Positions 33,475 through 45,800 of a stretch of 64,000 nt of DNA are shown here, in pieces. A model generated the notes under the pieces. The model was not told the origin of the DNA, searched no databases, and worked only from the letters and a program-made list of their open reading frames with translations. A program made the position numbers and the translations under genes. The stretch's first letter is position 1; every line of letters starts with the position of its first letter. Source of the stretch: Takakia lepidozioides (Eukaryota > Streptophyta > Takakiopsida > Takakiales > Takakiaceae); assembly GCA_030704615.1 (NCBI GenBank), contig CM060733.1, positions 64,418,001 to 64,482,000 of the forward strand, read 5' to 3'.

Positions 33475-33850
33475 GTTATAGTTTGAGATCTGCCACCGAA
33501 GTCCATCCCCCGGATGGAAATTCGGCGCCGCATTTACATCAAAGAGGGGATGGACTTCGTCGTGTCCAGTGGCTATCGGCCCACCTGGCAGTGAGTGCCC
33601 ATAGTTTGCATGGCAGGGTAGGAAACTGAAACGGCTACATTCATGAAGCAGCCAATCTTCATCGGTCCAGGATCCTGTAGGGGGGAAATTTAAATGTGCC
33701 CTGGAGTGTTTCTGAGGAATTGCAGCGTTAGCTTGAACTTTTTCCAGCCACCGCGCTGCTCCTCCTCCATCCGGGAGCTGCTGTCATTGAGCGTACTCCG
33801 CTACTCTATTTGAAGGATGTCGTGCCGCTGAAATCCAGCCGACTGCCCTT
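33475..33850. promoter_or_regulatory. Intergenic gap between head-to-head paralogues, with one palindrome
   Basis: Contains GGAAATTCGGCGCCGCATTT near 33519, a family A palindrome with one arm mismatch. It lies between two divergent paralogous ORFs, as the large array lies between the two divergent main genes. A regulatory role is inferred from position only. Confidence 0.35.
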
Positions 33851-34395
33851 ATCATGGCCACGATTATGCTATGTTCAAACCAGAATCAGGAGACATCATT
33901 GTCTGGCTCTCTGTTTTCACAGACGCTGCTGGAATCAAGTAAGAGTCTTTGCGCGCAATGGAGTATCTGGAGGGCTATTACCGCTTTGAGCGAGGTGAGG
34001 GCGAGGGTCAATGCGGTCCGTGGGTCCTGAAAATTGTTGACCTCGATATACCAAGCTGGAAAGGGATGTCGGACAGATCACGCACGGCCTCGCTTTGGCG
34101 CTGGAACTGCTGCCAGTGGACCAGGGAGGACGGCACCGGGGAAAACTATATACGTGCAGATCACTCCGCTCTTCCAGTGTATGGAGACATTCGGCTGAGT
34201 TGCGAAGACGAATCGCACGGGCACATGAGGCCCACAGTGACCTTGTCAATGTATGATGGTGGTATCATTGATGGACATGACATTGTCGTCGGCTCCAGCA
34301 AGGGCAGCAAAACGACCGAATTGCAGTTTACCTCGAGGTGCCGCAGCAGTGATGAGCTTGTTTTGAGGGGTATCGAAGTTCCGTCGACTTGGTGA
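33851..34395 (+). pseudogene. Decayed paralogue of the 258-aa element protein
   Basis: From about 33851 the plus strand reads CPYHGHDYAMFKPESGDIIVWL, matching CPFGGIDYAMYSATSGDIVIWY of the neighbour, then meets a stop at about 33940. The frame 33949-34395 continues with MEYLEGYYRFERGEG, LWRWNCCQWTREDG, YGDIRLSCEDE and DGGIIDGHDIVVGSSKG, and ends at about the same C-terminal point. An inverted duplication followed by decay is the simplest reading. No known domain. Confidence 0.6.
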
Positions 34396-34654
34396 AGCCC
34401 ATGTAGAAGGAGGAAGGGCTTAGTTTTGTCTGCAGTTGGTAAATGTGAGATATCGTGTCCGATCAATAAACCCATCGTACCTCACTTCTGTATGATTGTG
34501 TTTCATTCTGTTGAATAACTGTCGGAATTGGCCCACTGTTTACAATTTGATGTCTCATTTCTACAATGTGTCTGTCCGGATAAATATAGCAGAGTAACCG
34601 GTATGAGAGTCATGTGTCAAGAATATACCAGAGTAACGCCATGTCGGACATCGA

Positions 34655-35455
34655 AATGCGGCACCGCATTTCCATGTCGGCCATCGAAATGCGGCACCGC
34701 ATTTCCATGTCGGCCATCGAAATGCGGTGCCGAATTTCCATGCCGACATGGAAATGTATGAACCGCATTTCAGTGTCGGACAATGAAATGCGGTGCATCA
34801 TTTCCGTCCAGGTACACGAAATACCAACACGGGTATATAAATTGGACAGACAACGAGGTTGGCATTGCAAATGCGGCGACGCATTTCCAGCTTGGCAATG
34901 GAAACTTCTTTTTGGACAAGGGAATGCGGTGCCGCATTTCCGTCCAACACTTCGAAAAGTGTGACATTTCCGACCAGCGCGATGGAATGCGTTACCGCAT
35001 TTCCGTGAGAGGGTCTGCAAATGGACAAATTGCGATGTCCGTTCTGGAAATGCGGCGCCGCATTTCCATGTCCGTCATCGACTTTTTTTTGACAATGGAA
35101 TGCGGTGCCAATTTTTGCTGATGGGCCTGCAGTTCGAACAACGACCATCCCCAATATGGAAATGCGGCACCGCATTTCCAATTCCGCCATCTCGACCTCC
35201 TTGTTCGACCTCCTTGTTCGACCTCTGTAAGCATGGTGGCATCCAGGCAATGAGCGGGAGAGGCCAAAACTGGCGTGTGGACAAAGGAAATTTTGGAAAT
35301 GCGGCACCGCATTTCCAATCGGCCGATTACTTTTTACTATGTCAACATTGAAATGGAAAATTTAGTCCCTCCCCTGTTTTGGAAATGCGGTGCCGCATTT
35401 CCAAAAGAGGTTCTTAGAGTTGCCAAAATTTTGGAAATGCGGTGCCCCATTTCTG
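34655..35455. repeat. Subterminal palindrome cluster, family A, copy 2
   Basis: About a dozen palindromes with arms AAATGCGG/CCGCATTT. The first three (34653-34735) are tandem at about 30-base spacing with a CATGTCGGCCATCG spacer; the others are more widely spaced. They lie downstream of the ParB-methyltransferase gene. Copy 1 keeps only the part from 34983 onward. Confidence 0.85.
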
Positions 35456-35590
35456 ATTTTGGGAGCGTCGTGGTTTGGGCGATTGTGTGGCTGGAATGCA
35501 CACTGGAGAGGGGTCACAAATGTCGGGGAGAATTTCCTTTATATACTCTGGAAGATAATTTACATTTACAGAGACTTCATTAAAATTCTA

Positions 35591-38500
35591 TTAATCTTGA
35601 AAATCATCCGAATCCTCATCCTGTTCTAGACTGTCCTGCTCCGCCTCCACCCCCTCAGTGCCTTTCTCATCTCCAGCGGACTGCTCGTTGGCCAGGCTTT
35701 CGAAAATCCCATCTTCCCCTTGCGGAACTGTCCATCTCACCTCCGTTGGGTCGTCTTCCTCCCTGTCTGCGACGCTCTCATCCGCTGAATCACATATGTA
35801 CTTTCGTACCCGTCTACCTGTCTGAGCTGCTGCCAACTCTTTCCTTATCCTTCTGTCCTCCCTAGCCCTCTCCAAAATCTGCTCTACTTTACTGGGATTC
35901 TCACTTCTTCGCTGTATTTGCGAGTTTAGCTGCATAACTAGGAAGGGAGTAGTCCCTCACCGGGCTCGTCATGAAGTCGGCCCTCGCAAAGAACGGGACA
36001 TTCTTCCTGGCAGGAAGTGTAGGCCCTACATGTTTCGACCCGGACCCTGCAATCCTGCACATGACAATCATCAACGAGACTAATGAGAACCACAGTCGGG
36101 AAATTCGTTTGACAAAATTGACCCAGAAGGCTTTGCAAACTTACAATGTTTGCACTCACTCGTATTCCGGGTTCTCCTCCGCATCAATGTCCACTGTGTC
36201 TTCCTCGGACTCCGACGAATCCGAGGAGACTTCCGCTCTGTTGGGAGCCTTAACATTCCGTTGCAGCCCTTCCAGATGGGATTCCCACACGGATGAATCC
36301 TCCTCGTAGGCAAAGAGGTGCCGATCGGAAAACCGCCCAGCCCACATTGAGGCACCTGTTACAATGCCATCCACACATTACCACATGGCGCTTCAGATGT
36401 TGCGAACTACATCCTAACGAGAATTTGCAGAACAACATAGATCAAGATTCTGCATACATGTCCCACAGATGAGGTCGAGCACTGTGCCCTCCACGTCTGT
36501 GCATGTCTCCATAATTGTCTGAATGAAGGCAGGGCTCCGAGTCCGTGAGTACCGCAGGGGTTCCGTTGAAGTGAGGCTATGAGGGAGAAGTTCCTTGGGA
36601 ACGTTGTTGAACAGAACGTCGTAATCGAGGGGGTCGCAGTTCGGGTCAACCTTTCTCCCTCCTTCCGGAAAGCAAAGGTGGAGTTCTCCTTCACAAAGCA
36701 GTATGCATCGAACTGCTTCGTCTGCATACACAGGGGGGAACGATTAGAAACCGAATGCGGCACCGCATTTGAAAACACCCAAGCAAATGAATGGACGAGT
36801 GCCAGTGTCGTAATCACCTTCTTCCCTTCCGACCGAAGGCCCAGTGTGTTGATGCACGTCCACTTCTTTTTCAGAATCGGGACGGCGCTCTTGCGGGTCC
36901 ACTTCGCAATTCCTGTCTGAGTGTTTTTTCCTCTGCTCGCCAGGACAACCACACAGCCTCTGTCGTCCAACACCATGCGGGCAAGCCCGAATCCTTTCTT
37001 CCAAAAGTCCTCCGAGTACCTGTTCCAAGATGGCAAAGCTTGCAGTCCTTCCACAGGCTCTCCGTCCGGAATATCCAAGATGATCATATCGCAAGACCAC
37101 TCGGTGGCATTTCCGCCCCTCCTACAATCCTTGTCTGCACACACCCTCTCAAAGAACGAGACCATATTCTGAAATCCTGGGGTGTCGGAAGGCTCTTCGG
37201 CAGTCGCCTTCTTCAGTGCTCTGCCCTTCAGACCCTCCATGGTCTTCATGTATGCCAACTTGGCTGCCCGTCCATCCAAAGCCGCCAAGAAACTCTCATT
37301 TACACACTGGACTACTGTTTCGGGAGCCACTTTCGGCCTCTTCATTTCCACCGGCTCGAAAGGGTGCCCCCCTGGGGGGTTGAAGAGTGCCTTCTTTGCC
37401 GAGCCAGTTCTCGTGCCTCTCGTGACAACGGTGGGCACAGGGGAGGCAGCCTGCGTTTGGGGGGTGGGCTGGTTGCAAAGTCTCCATCGGAGTCCTCTTC
37501 CTCACCCTCTTCCTGAACAGGCTGTTTCTGCTTCTTCGTTTTGGCGGGTGTCACAACAGCTGCTCCTTGCTGGCGAGTCCTCTTCTTCGACCCCTTCTGT
37601 TGGGCCTGCACAGCTGCATCCACCGTCTTTTGTGCCATCTCAGCTGCCTTTCTGGATTCTTCCAGAGCAGCAGATTCCTTTGCCGACTTTGGCCCAGCAG
37701 GGACACGTCTTTCCTTTCTCTTCTCTTCTGCCAAGGCGTGCAGATCTTTCTCAGACTCGTCAACAATACCGCCAGACATGTCCAGGTACCACGGGCATCC
37801 AACGAGATGCGCGGGATGCCATTGTTTCTGCATCTCGGGTGTGTAGACACAGCTTGGGCCCGCCACGGTCCAAGCCATGAAGAACGGGGGCTCTTGAGCC
37901 AGGGCCCCTGTCTGAAGGAGCACGTATTTCATATACCTGCAAGGCAGTCAGCATGCGTGAGCAAAAGATTGGACGAACCTACTCGCAGAGTGCCACCGAA
38001 AACATAAAATGCGAATGCGGTGCCGCATTTCCGAGACAAACCTCGTAACCAGGCTTCGCATACAAGGGCAGCTGTGCTTCACCTGTAAACAATTCGCATT
38101 GCAGCTTTCCCCGCTCCCTCCTGATGTGTAAACTCCACGCTCCTTCTTGCTGTCTGTAGCTCTCTGGCGAAAAGGTTGTCCTTGTACGCACATCTGAAAC
38201 GTGTCACGTAGTCTTCCAATGTCTGTGTTCCATCCCATTTGACGTACAAGCCGAACGAATTTGTGTGCATTACGACTTGCTCCTTCGCATTCGACATTAC
38301 CTGCGATTCCCAAATGCATTGTCACGTAGCAGTTCAGGGAATTCATTTCAGAAAAGCAAATCTGGGGAAGTACCTTGAATTACCTGGAACCACCAAGTCA
38401 TGCGGTTGAGCCACACATCCACTGCAGGGTCGGAAACTTCGAGTGGAAAAGACCACATTGTCCTTATGCTCTCGGATGCATTCCAGATCGACAGCCACCG

Positions 38501-40870
38501 TGTCTGCCATTTCCGATCCAATGTCAGGAGCTGGAAGAGAGTGGCTATTGCTAGGAAGGAACTTCAGTGCATTGAAACCTCACCTTCTCTTTCGCCTCAA
38601 CACATGCCGTTGAGAGGTGATGCAGTTTCTCCAATTGCATGGTCGGCTGCATGGCCCGAGAATAGTGTTTTGCAATCTCGGGGATGAAGTCCTTTCCAAG
38701 TGCCGGATCTGCAATTGCCACCAGCTTCACAAGCTTTGACTTGTATTTGGTTCTGGACTTGACACCGGCTTCCTTCAAGTGCTCAGTCAATGACTGCAAC
38801 GTTTTGACCTGCCCCTCACTTTCCATGAAGAAGCGTTTGGCATGGGCCAAATCCAGCTTGATGTTTGACTGCCAACAAAAACATGCAGAAGCGTTACATT
38901 CGATTCATGTGGAAAGATTACTGGAAATTGGGGAAGGATGAGCAGAGGGAAATTGGAGGACGACTTACTTCGTATATCACCTCCACCATTCCATCCATAG
39001 TGAGACGATACCATGTCCGGTCTGTTTTTGCAACGGCTTTCTGAATGAGCTCGGGCTCCAGCATTTCCGCAAACATCTGCGGATCAGTGAGACCAGTTTT
39101 CCTCACCCTGTACAGCATATGTGCCATGTGGGTATGCACGTACGCATTCTCAGTGACCCTGCAAGGCACACTCTCCAGTTCAGTACACGGAAGCACGGAA
39201 ACAAACCAGAATGGAAACCGAAATGCGGCACCGCATTTCGAACGTGCTAGGGAGGGTATGAGTATCTTACGAGTTGAGGTCCGCCATGGCATTCTTGAGC
39301 AGGGAGGAGTCTGCCGCCTTCACCTTCAGGATGACACACTCCACCATGTAATGCCAGCCAATGTGCTTGGCATGGTTCTGCTTGATGTACTCCCACCAGG
39401 CAAGAAGTCGGTGATTCCCGTCCCACACAAAGAACATTTTACCCGACATATGGCCGAAGTCTGGATCACCCTTCAGCGTCGCCTCGAATTCGTCGTTGCG
39501 AGTGTGCCAGTGGGTATCCCACGTTGACAATTCATCGGCAGTGGGTCCACGAGTTTCGCCGTCCTCATTCTCAATGGAAACGTAAAACGCTGCCGATCCC
39601 AGACGGTACCCTTCTCGAAATGCGAACTTGAGCTTATCCACATCTCCGGGAAGGGCCTGCCTGACGATGGGAAGGGAGACCATGCGACAGAGTGGGATTC
39701 GAAGAGTCCGCTGGAATACCCTGCTGCCCAGAACTCTGCCAATGCTACTGTGTGTCTCCTCCAACATTTTATCCGCTGCACTTTTGAAATCCTCCGGAGA
39801 CATGTCTGTAGGTGCCGGTAGTGGCTGAGCAGCTGGAGCATCCTCAACTGGAGCTGCACTCTGGGGCCTGTTGCGGGCAATTCTGCCATTGCAGAGGCCT
39901 CCTCCGGGCCTGCTTGCTCATCGGTGGTGAGGTCTTGCTGCGAACGTTGAGCGGCAGCACCCTCCTCCGGTACCAAATCGACAAAAACGGTCGATCCCAT
40001 TGCCTTCGCTGCAGCAGAGTCGGCCCCAACATCTGCAGGCGGGAAATCCTCCAGGAACTGAGCTTCAGCTCGTGGAAGCGGTTTTGCGGGAGATTGTTCG
40101 GCCGTCGCCCTGATTGCCTTCTGCTTCCTCATCCTTGCAGGTGAAGGTGTCTGCTGCAATTGAATCTGTCTTTTACCCTGCTGCTTCATTCGCGTTGGGG
40201 GGGGTGAATCGGCCTGAGCCGGTTCAGAAACCAGTAGAGGGACGGGCTGCTTCTTCTTCGACTTTGCTGGAGAAGGCCCGACCCCTGCTGGCGATTCTCC
40301 ATGACCGAAGAACGCGAGTCGATCTCTGGGGCTTTGAACTTGCCCTTCGAAGCCGCGTCTTTGAATCGCACAGGGCTAGGCCCGGCAGGAATACCCGCGC
40401 TCGGGGATCGGGTGGGTGTACGTGCTGCAGCTAGCTCCTCGGACTCTTCCTGCGGCTCTTCGGATTCCTGCGATCCCTCCAGCACGTCCACCTTTCCTGT
40501 TAGGCATGCAAACATGTTCTGCATTCAAGTCTCCTAGCATTCAGTCTAAGAATTACAGAAGCAAAATGGGGGGTTCGGTGCTCGATCAGCTGCGCGCAGC
40601 CCGATCGCATGGAGCTCTCACTGGTGGCTGGGTTGCCTGAGTGGCCTGCTGCTCGGAGATGGCAATCTCCTCCTGTAGACGCATCTGCTTCCTCCCCTTC
40701 GGCATTGGCCTACGTCCGAAGTATAATTTCCGGAGCTTGCGACGAGGTCTCCTGTCTGGTGCACGAACTCCCCCCTCTCAGGTTCGAGCAGAAGAAGAAC
40801 AGAGAGAGGGAAAAGGGGCAAAGAGTGCAGATGGAAAGGGCGCGAGAGGGGTGACTGAGGAGACACGACA
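35591..40870 (-). CDS. ParB-like/beta-class N-methyltransferase-like fusion protein, copy 2
   Basis: Spliced minus-strand gene. Order on the protein: basic region RRPRRKLRKLYFGRR (about 40620-40775), disordered acidic N-terminus (39900-40524), ParB/Srx-like domain (39267-39780) with KMFFVWDGNHRLLAWWEY, helical exons (38970-39160, 38583-38870, 38390-38530), exon 38030-38300, a PFFMAW...CPWYLD block, basic coiled coil and NLS-like KKRTRQQ (37500-37932). The methyltransferase core has DMIILDIPDG at 37061-37092 in place of DPPY, then MVLDDRGCVVVLAS. Motif I (VLDLICG, then ASMWAGR...FAYEED) comes last, the permuted order of beta-class N6-adenine/N4-cytosine enzymes. The C-terminus is acidic with WTVPQGEDGIFE. 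ParB-methylase fusions are known in bacteria and phages. Frame breaks near 36655, 37462 and 39880 differ from those of copy 1. Catalysis is doubtful because of DIPDG. Exon limits are approximate. Confidence 0.7.
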
Positions 40871-41145
40871 AAAGTAGATGAAACGGCGGTGATGCACCAC
40901 TTGGGTTCGAAAGGGTTGGACGAAAGTGTCTCCTCGTGGACTTTGCGTCATTACGAAATTCGAATCGTTCAGGGTACGCCTGCCGTCCGAAAAACAAACA
41001 TCATTATCCAACGGTCAGGCCGCGCCGCCTCATGCCACTTCAGTCAGATAGAGTGCCGACATGTGCAGCAATTCCGTTGCTCCACGTGTTCACATTTCAA
41101 GGCATTTCCGTCCCAGCGTCTGATGAGTTGGAGTGAAAATGCGAA

Positions 41146-42610
41146 TGCGGCGCCGCATTTCCGTTAAGTACCATCACGAAGCTACACATCCGTACTTGTT
41201 GGAAGAAAATGCGGCACCGCATTTCCGTTCCACCTTCACATACCTTAGTTGTTGAACGGAAATACGGTGCCGCATTTCCGTCCCACAGCTCCATGTATGA
41301 GATACAAAAGGGAAATGCGGCGCCGCATTTCCGTTCTGGAATGTCGAAAGGTGCGATTCGGACGGAAATGCGGCACAACATTTCAGTTCCCGTGGTTCAT
41401 GATTTTCAATGTGAACGGAAATGCGGTACCGCATTTCCGTTCCCCTTCACATACCTTAGTTGATGAACGGAAATGCCGTGCCACATTTCCGTTCGGGAAA
41501 GTATAGAGGTCTCACCTGAACAGAAATGCGGTGCCGCATTTCCGGTCTGGAAAGTTTGAAGGTCTCACATGGATGGAAATGCGGCACCACATTTCCGTCC
41601 CACAGCTCCAGGCCTCATATACAAAACGGAAATGCGGCGCCGCATTTCCGTTCTAGAATGTCGGAAGGTGCGACTCGGACGGAAATGCGGTGCCGCATTT
41701 CTGTTCCCGTTGCTCACGATTTTCAGTCAGAACGGAAATGCGGTACCGCATTTCCGTTCTGTAGAGTATTAAGGTCTGACCTGGCGGAAATGCTGTGCCG
41801 CATTTTCGTTCCACAGCTCCATGCCTCACATACAAAACGGAAATGCGGCGCCGCATTTCCGTTTTGGAATGTCGGAAGGTGCAACTCCGACGGAAATGCG
41901 GTGCCGCATTTCCGTTCTGGAATGTTGGGAGGTGCGACTCGGATGGAAATGCGCTGCCGCATTTCAGTTCCGATGGTTCACGATTTTCAGTCAGAACGGA
42001 AATGCGGTACCGCATTTCCGTTCTGGATAGTATGAATGTCTCAAGCGGTCGGAAATGCGCTGTCTCAAGCGGTCGGAATCGCACTCGGCTCCATGCATCA
42101 GATACAAAATGGAAATGCGGCGCCGCATTTCCGTTCTGGAATGTCGGAAAGTGCGACTCGGAAGAAATGCGGTGCCGCATTTCTGTTCCCGTTGTTCATA
42201 ATTCTCAATCAGAACGGAAATGCGGTACCGCATTTCCGTTCTGGAGAGTATGAATGTCTTTAAGGACGGAAATGTGTTGCAGCATTTCTATCCCTCAGCT
42301 CCATGCATCAGATACAAAATGGAAATGCGGCGCCGCATTTCCGTTCTGGAATGTCGGAAAAGTGCGACTCGGACGGAAATGCGGTGCCGCATTTCTGTTC
42401 CCGTTGTTCATAATTCTCAATCAGAACGGAAATGCGGTACCGCATTTCCGTTCCACCTTCACATACCGTGCTTGCTGGATGGAAATGCGTTACCGCATTT
42501 CCGTTCTGGAGAGTATAAAGGTTTCCCCCGGACGGAAACTCGGTGCCGCATTTCCGTCGCTCTGGTGCATGACCAAGATGCAATACGGAAATGGGGCGCC
42601 GTATTTCGTC
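41146..42610. repeat. Palindrome array, family A, copy 2
   Basis: About 28 units, for example at 41311, 41364, 41417, 41469, 41522, 41574 and 41629, spaced 50-55 bases apart, near five helical turns. The type unit is AAATGCGGCGCCGCATTT; the centre is mostly GGYRCC. Centres tend to follow the order GGCGCC, GGTGCC, GGTACC, then a degenerate unit, with matching spacers, giving a higher-order period of about 210 bases. It lies between the divergent methyltransferase and transposase genes. Matches 11543-13022 almost unit for unit. Confidence 0.95.
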
Positions 42611-42820
42611 CACCAGCAATCGAAAGAATCACTCGGGACGGGAAATCTGGAACCTGAATGGGTTGCATTGTTCCGAAACAACACAATTGCGGCCAGTCTT
42701 GATGAGCACAACTTGGTTGTCTGACCGTTTTAACTAACAGTACTGGCACTTGTCAGTGCGAACGTTCCTGTCTGCACCGAGAATACTGCTGGATCCACCC
42801 TCAGGAGAAACTGTCAGGAG

Positions 42821-45800
42821 ATGTTATTTCGTCGCCGAATCGGCCATCATTGTCATACTTACTGGCTATGGAATCAAACCTCCCACCTTCATGCATGTAG
42901 CTTGAAACAATACTTTCCACTTCAATGTGCGACTTCCAATCGTCGATGGACTCTGCATGGTGCCTGTGAGCCTTGGTCTGTCGCTATACTGAACCTCGCA
43001 CTTGCCAACTTCGTGCGGTGTTCGATGGCTCCGAATTCCTACGCTATAGTTTGCTGTCCTCCGCAACTTGGGAGAGCCTGGATCCCAAACGAGGGAGGAC
43101 TTTGCAGAGTGACTGAAACTTACCTTTGTTCCAAATTCAAGCTCAAACCGGGCACAGTTTATTTGGAAGAAGAAAGGAAGGATGTTCCTGGACAGGTTGA
43201 CGAGACCATTGTCGTGCTAGGTAACGACGGAGGTTGCGGAATCGAATGGCACGTATCCCCATCAGACACCATCCTGTACTGAGCTGTGGGAATGCCCATT
43301 CCCTTTGAATCAGTCGCTGCCCACACCATCCACAAAGGAGTCCGGAAACCGACAGGCGGCCACTGCCAACAGAGAGGTATGCAACGATAATCATTCCCGA
43401 CCTGGACCGTCAAGACCCTCCATAGCTTCTCGTGTGGACGTATTCGACATTTCCGACGAGGAAGATGATTGCATTGAGGTACCCATGTCCTCCACACGGT
43501 GTTCAAATCCGGCATGGACGTCTCTGTAGGTGCTACGCATGTGCCCTCGAGCATAACTCCAACCCGGTCCATTGTGCAGCTCCTACGACAACATCACCTC
43601 GATGGTTCTCGCTCCGAGCTGGCTGCTCTCGACTATGCCAAATTCCCAGTCAAAAGGTAACGTTTCTGCCTCCCGAAGTCGATGGCAATGTCATCTTCGA
43701 GTTTCCACCTGTTTCTTCGTCAAACAAAGCCTCCGGGATGCTAACAGACATGGATCGAAAGCATGACGGACACCCCTGGTGTGTGACGAAGACCAGTAGC
43801 ACGAAAATTGCTGATGGTGTTCGTGTACGATATGTCCTCTATGCGGGGAAGCTGAGGTGCCTCAATCCCACCTGCTTCCACTTTCTCTCCAAAGGAGGGC
43901 GGAGAAACGAGATGGATTGGACTGGCACAACGCATCATCCATTCATTGTCTCCAGCCAAGCTCCTGCGGGTTCTTTCAAGTGTGCACATTGCAAAGAACC
44001 ACCGACGTGCATGTCCATGTGCAGAGCCAAGCAATATTACGTTATCCATTTGCTCCCGGACTTGACTAGAGCTTGCATACACGTTGGGGTCCACTGCCAC
44101 CCCTTGGCGAGAGGCAACATGCGTGAGGCTGTGCAGAAGCACACGACATCATAAAAGAGGAGGTGAAATTGAGCCCCGGAGCCAGACCAAAGCAGATTCA
44201 GCTGAAGGCAGCCCACAAGATTGCTCTTGGCAAAATCATGTCTGAAGATGGTTCCGACCGAGAGCCCTTGACCGAAGACAAGATGCGTGACCTCTTGGAG
44301 TCCGTCTCGCACGTTTGTAGTCCGAATGTGCGGAATCACATCGTATCTTGCAAGCAGGAGTTCGGCAGGGGGTCGGACATGTACTCAATCCTGGAGGTGA
44401 AACAACTGACTGGATATGACTACATCCAAGGTAGCAGGTTTCCAGGGCAAGGCATCGAATCCGATCGTTGTTACATTTTCAAAATGTCGACGTGTGGGCC
44501 TGGGAGTGGAGTCGACTTGGTCACTCGCATGACAACTGGAAACTTGTCGAATGCTTGGGTGATGTTTGATCACATCAAGCGAATTACAAACCATCAGTGG
44601 GTGACTATGGGTGCCATGTTTATGACTATCACTCCAAGAGGCTCATGACGATTGCAATCTGCGAGATGAAAGGGGAGGACACACAGTCCGAGATGCATCT
44701 GTGGGAGGGCATAAACGAGCAGATGGCAAGGGCGGGATTGCCAGAGCCCAATTTCAGGGGATTCATGGCAGACAACGCTCAGGCCAACTGGGCAGCGGTG
44801 CGGCGTGTGTACGGTGAGGACCCCAATGTTCCAATGGAGGGGAAAGAGAGATCCTGTGGATTCCATTGGATGCAGAGTCTATCCCACTACACTACAAATT
44901 TGTTGCTAGCTCATTCCAGGCTGAACACCGTGTCATTTGTACGGCGTGGAAGGATGCACCCACATTTGATGACGCGGAGGTTAAGTTTGCTATCATCGAG
45001 GCTTGGTGGAACACGTCAGGTGCAGTGGAGACAACCAATCTGGGAGCATTGCACAGCTGGTTGGGGTGGTGGCATTTTCGGTATCGACAGTTCGGACAGT
45101 ACATGCGGGAGGTAGGCTGCTGTCAATTTCGTTCATTTGTCTTTCTGTTACGGACATTTCGATTGGTCCCTCACCATTGTTTGTGTCCTTCTAGGAGCGG
45201 TGCTTGGATTCCGACACGGACATGCCGAACACGAATATGGCAGAATCGGTCCACTCCTCCTGGCGAGCGTCTTCTGCCGCACATCTGGTGGACGTAGTGA
45301 CGGCCACAACGGAGGACATCGACAGAGCAATCATGCAGCAAGCCACGTACTACAAGTTCCTGAGCGGCAAACAATGGGGCTTTGGGCCGGACAGGGAGGA
45401 ATTGTTGGTACGAACAGCTTCGAGGTCCAAGAATCCAGTGAAATGGGCGACAGCATTGCGAGAGAAGATCAAAGGGACGCCTCTGCACCGCAGAGGTGAA
45501 CACCTAGAGGGGGACGTCCGGACTCGCCCTGTCAGGCGGAGGATTGAAGAGGAACCCGGGTGCGAAGAGGATTCCTGGAGATCCGACAGGAACATTCGGA
45601 CAGCACCTCGAGGTCCCGTCATGTTGCCGCACAATGTGTCTTCCAGCAGTGGAAGCCCAAGAAATTCCAGATCGCCGTCGCCTTCAACCGGGGATTTCGT
45701 GCAAAAAATTCCCACCGCTCCCTTGCCCCAGATTCCGCCCGCTGTTATGCAGTATGGCCAAGCCATTGTGGAGACAACTGTGTCTGCATCACAGTGGAGA

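Noticed and set aside
33005-33481. Plus-strand frames opposite the 258-aa gene
   Set aside because: The minus frame has a paralogue at 33.85-34.40 kb; the plus frames have none.
35591-40870. Bacterial or phage contamination, suggested by ParB and methyltransferase domains
   Set aside because: The gene has introns with GT...AG borders at conserved places and lies in a MULE element with a plant-type transposase.
41146-42610. CRISPR-like array (regular repeats with spacers)
   Set aside because: Units are palindromes with recurring, not unique, spacers, in a eukaryotic transposon with no Cas genes.
41146-42610. Restriction-modification system, because GGYRCC is also the recognition sequence of the restriction enzyme BanI
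   Set aside because: No nuclease gene is visible, and the conserved arms outside GGYRCC are longer than a restriction site needs. I treat the match as coincidence.
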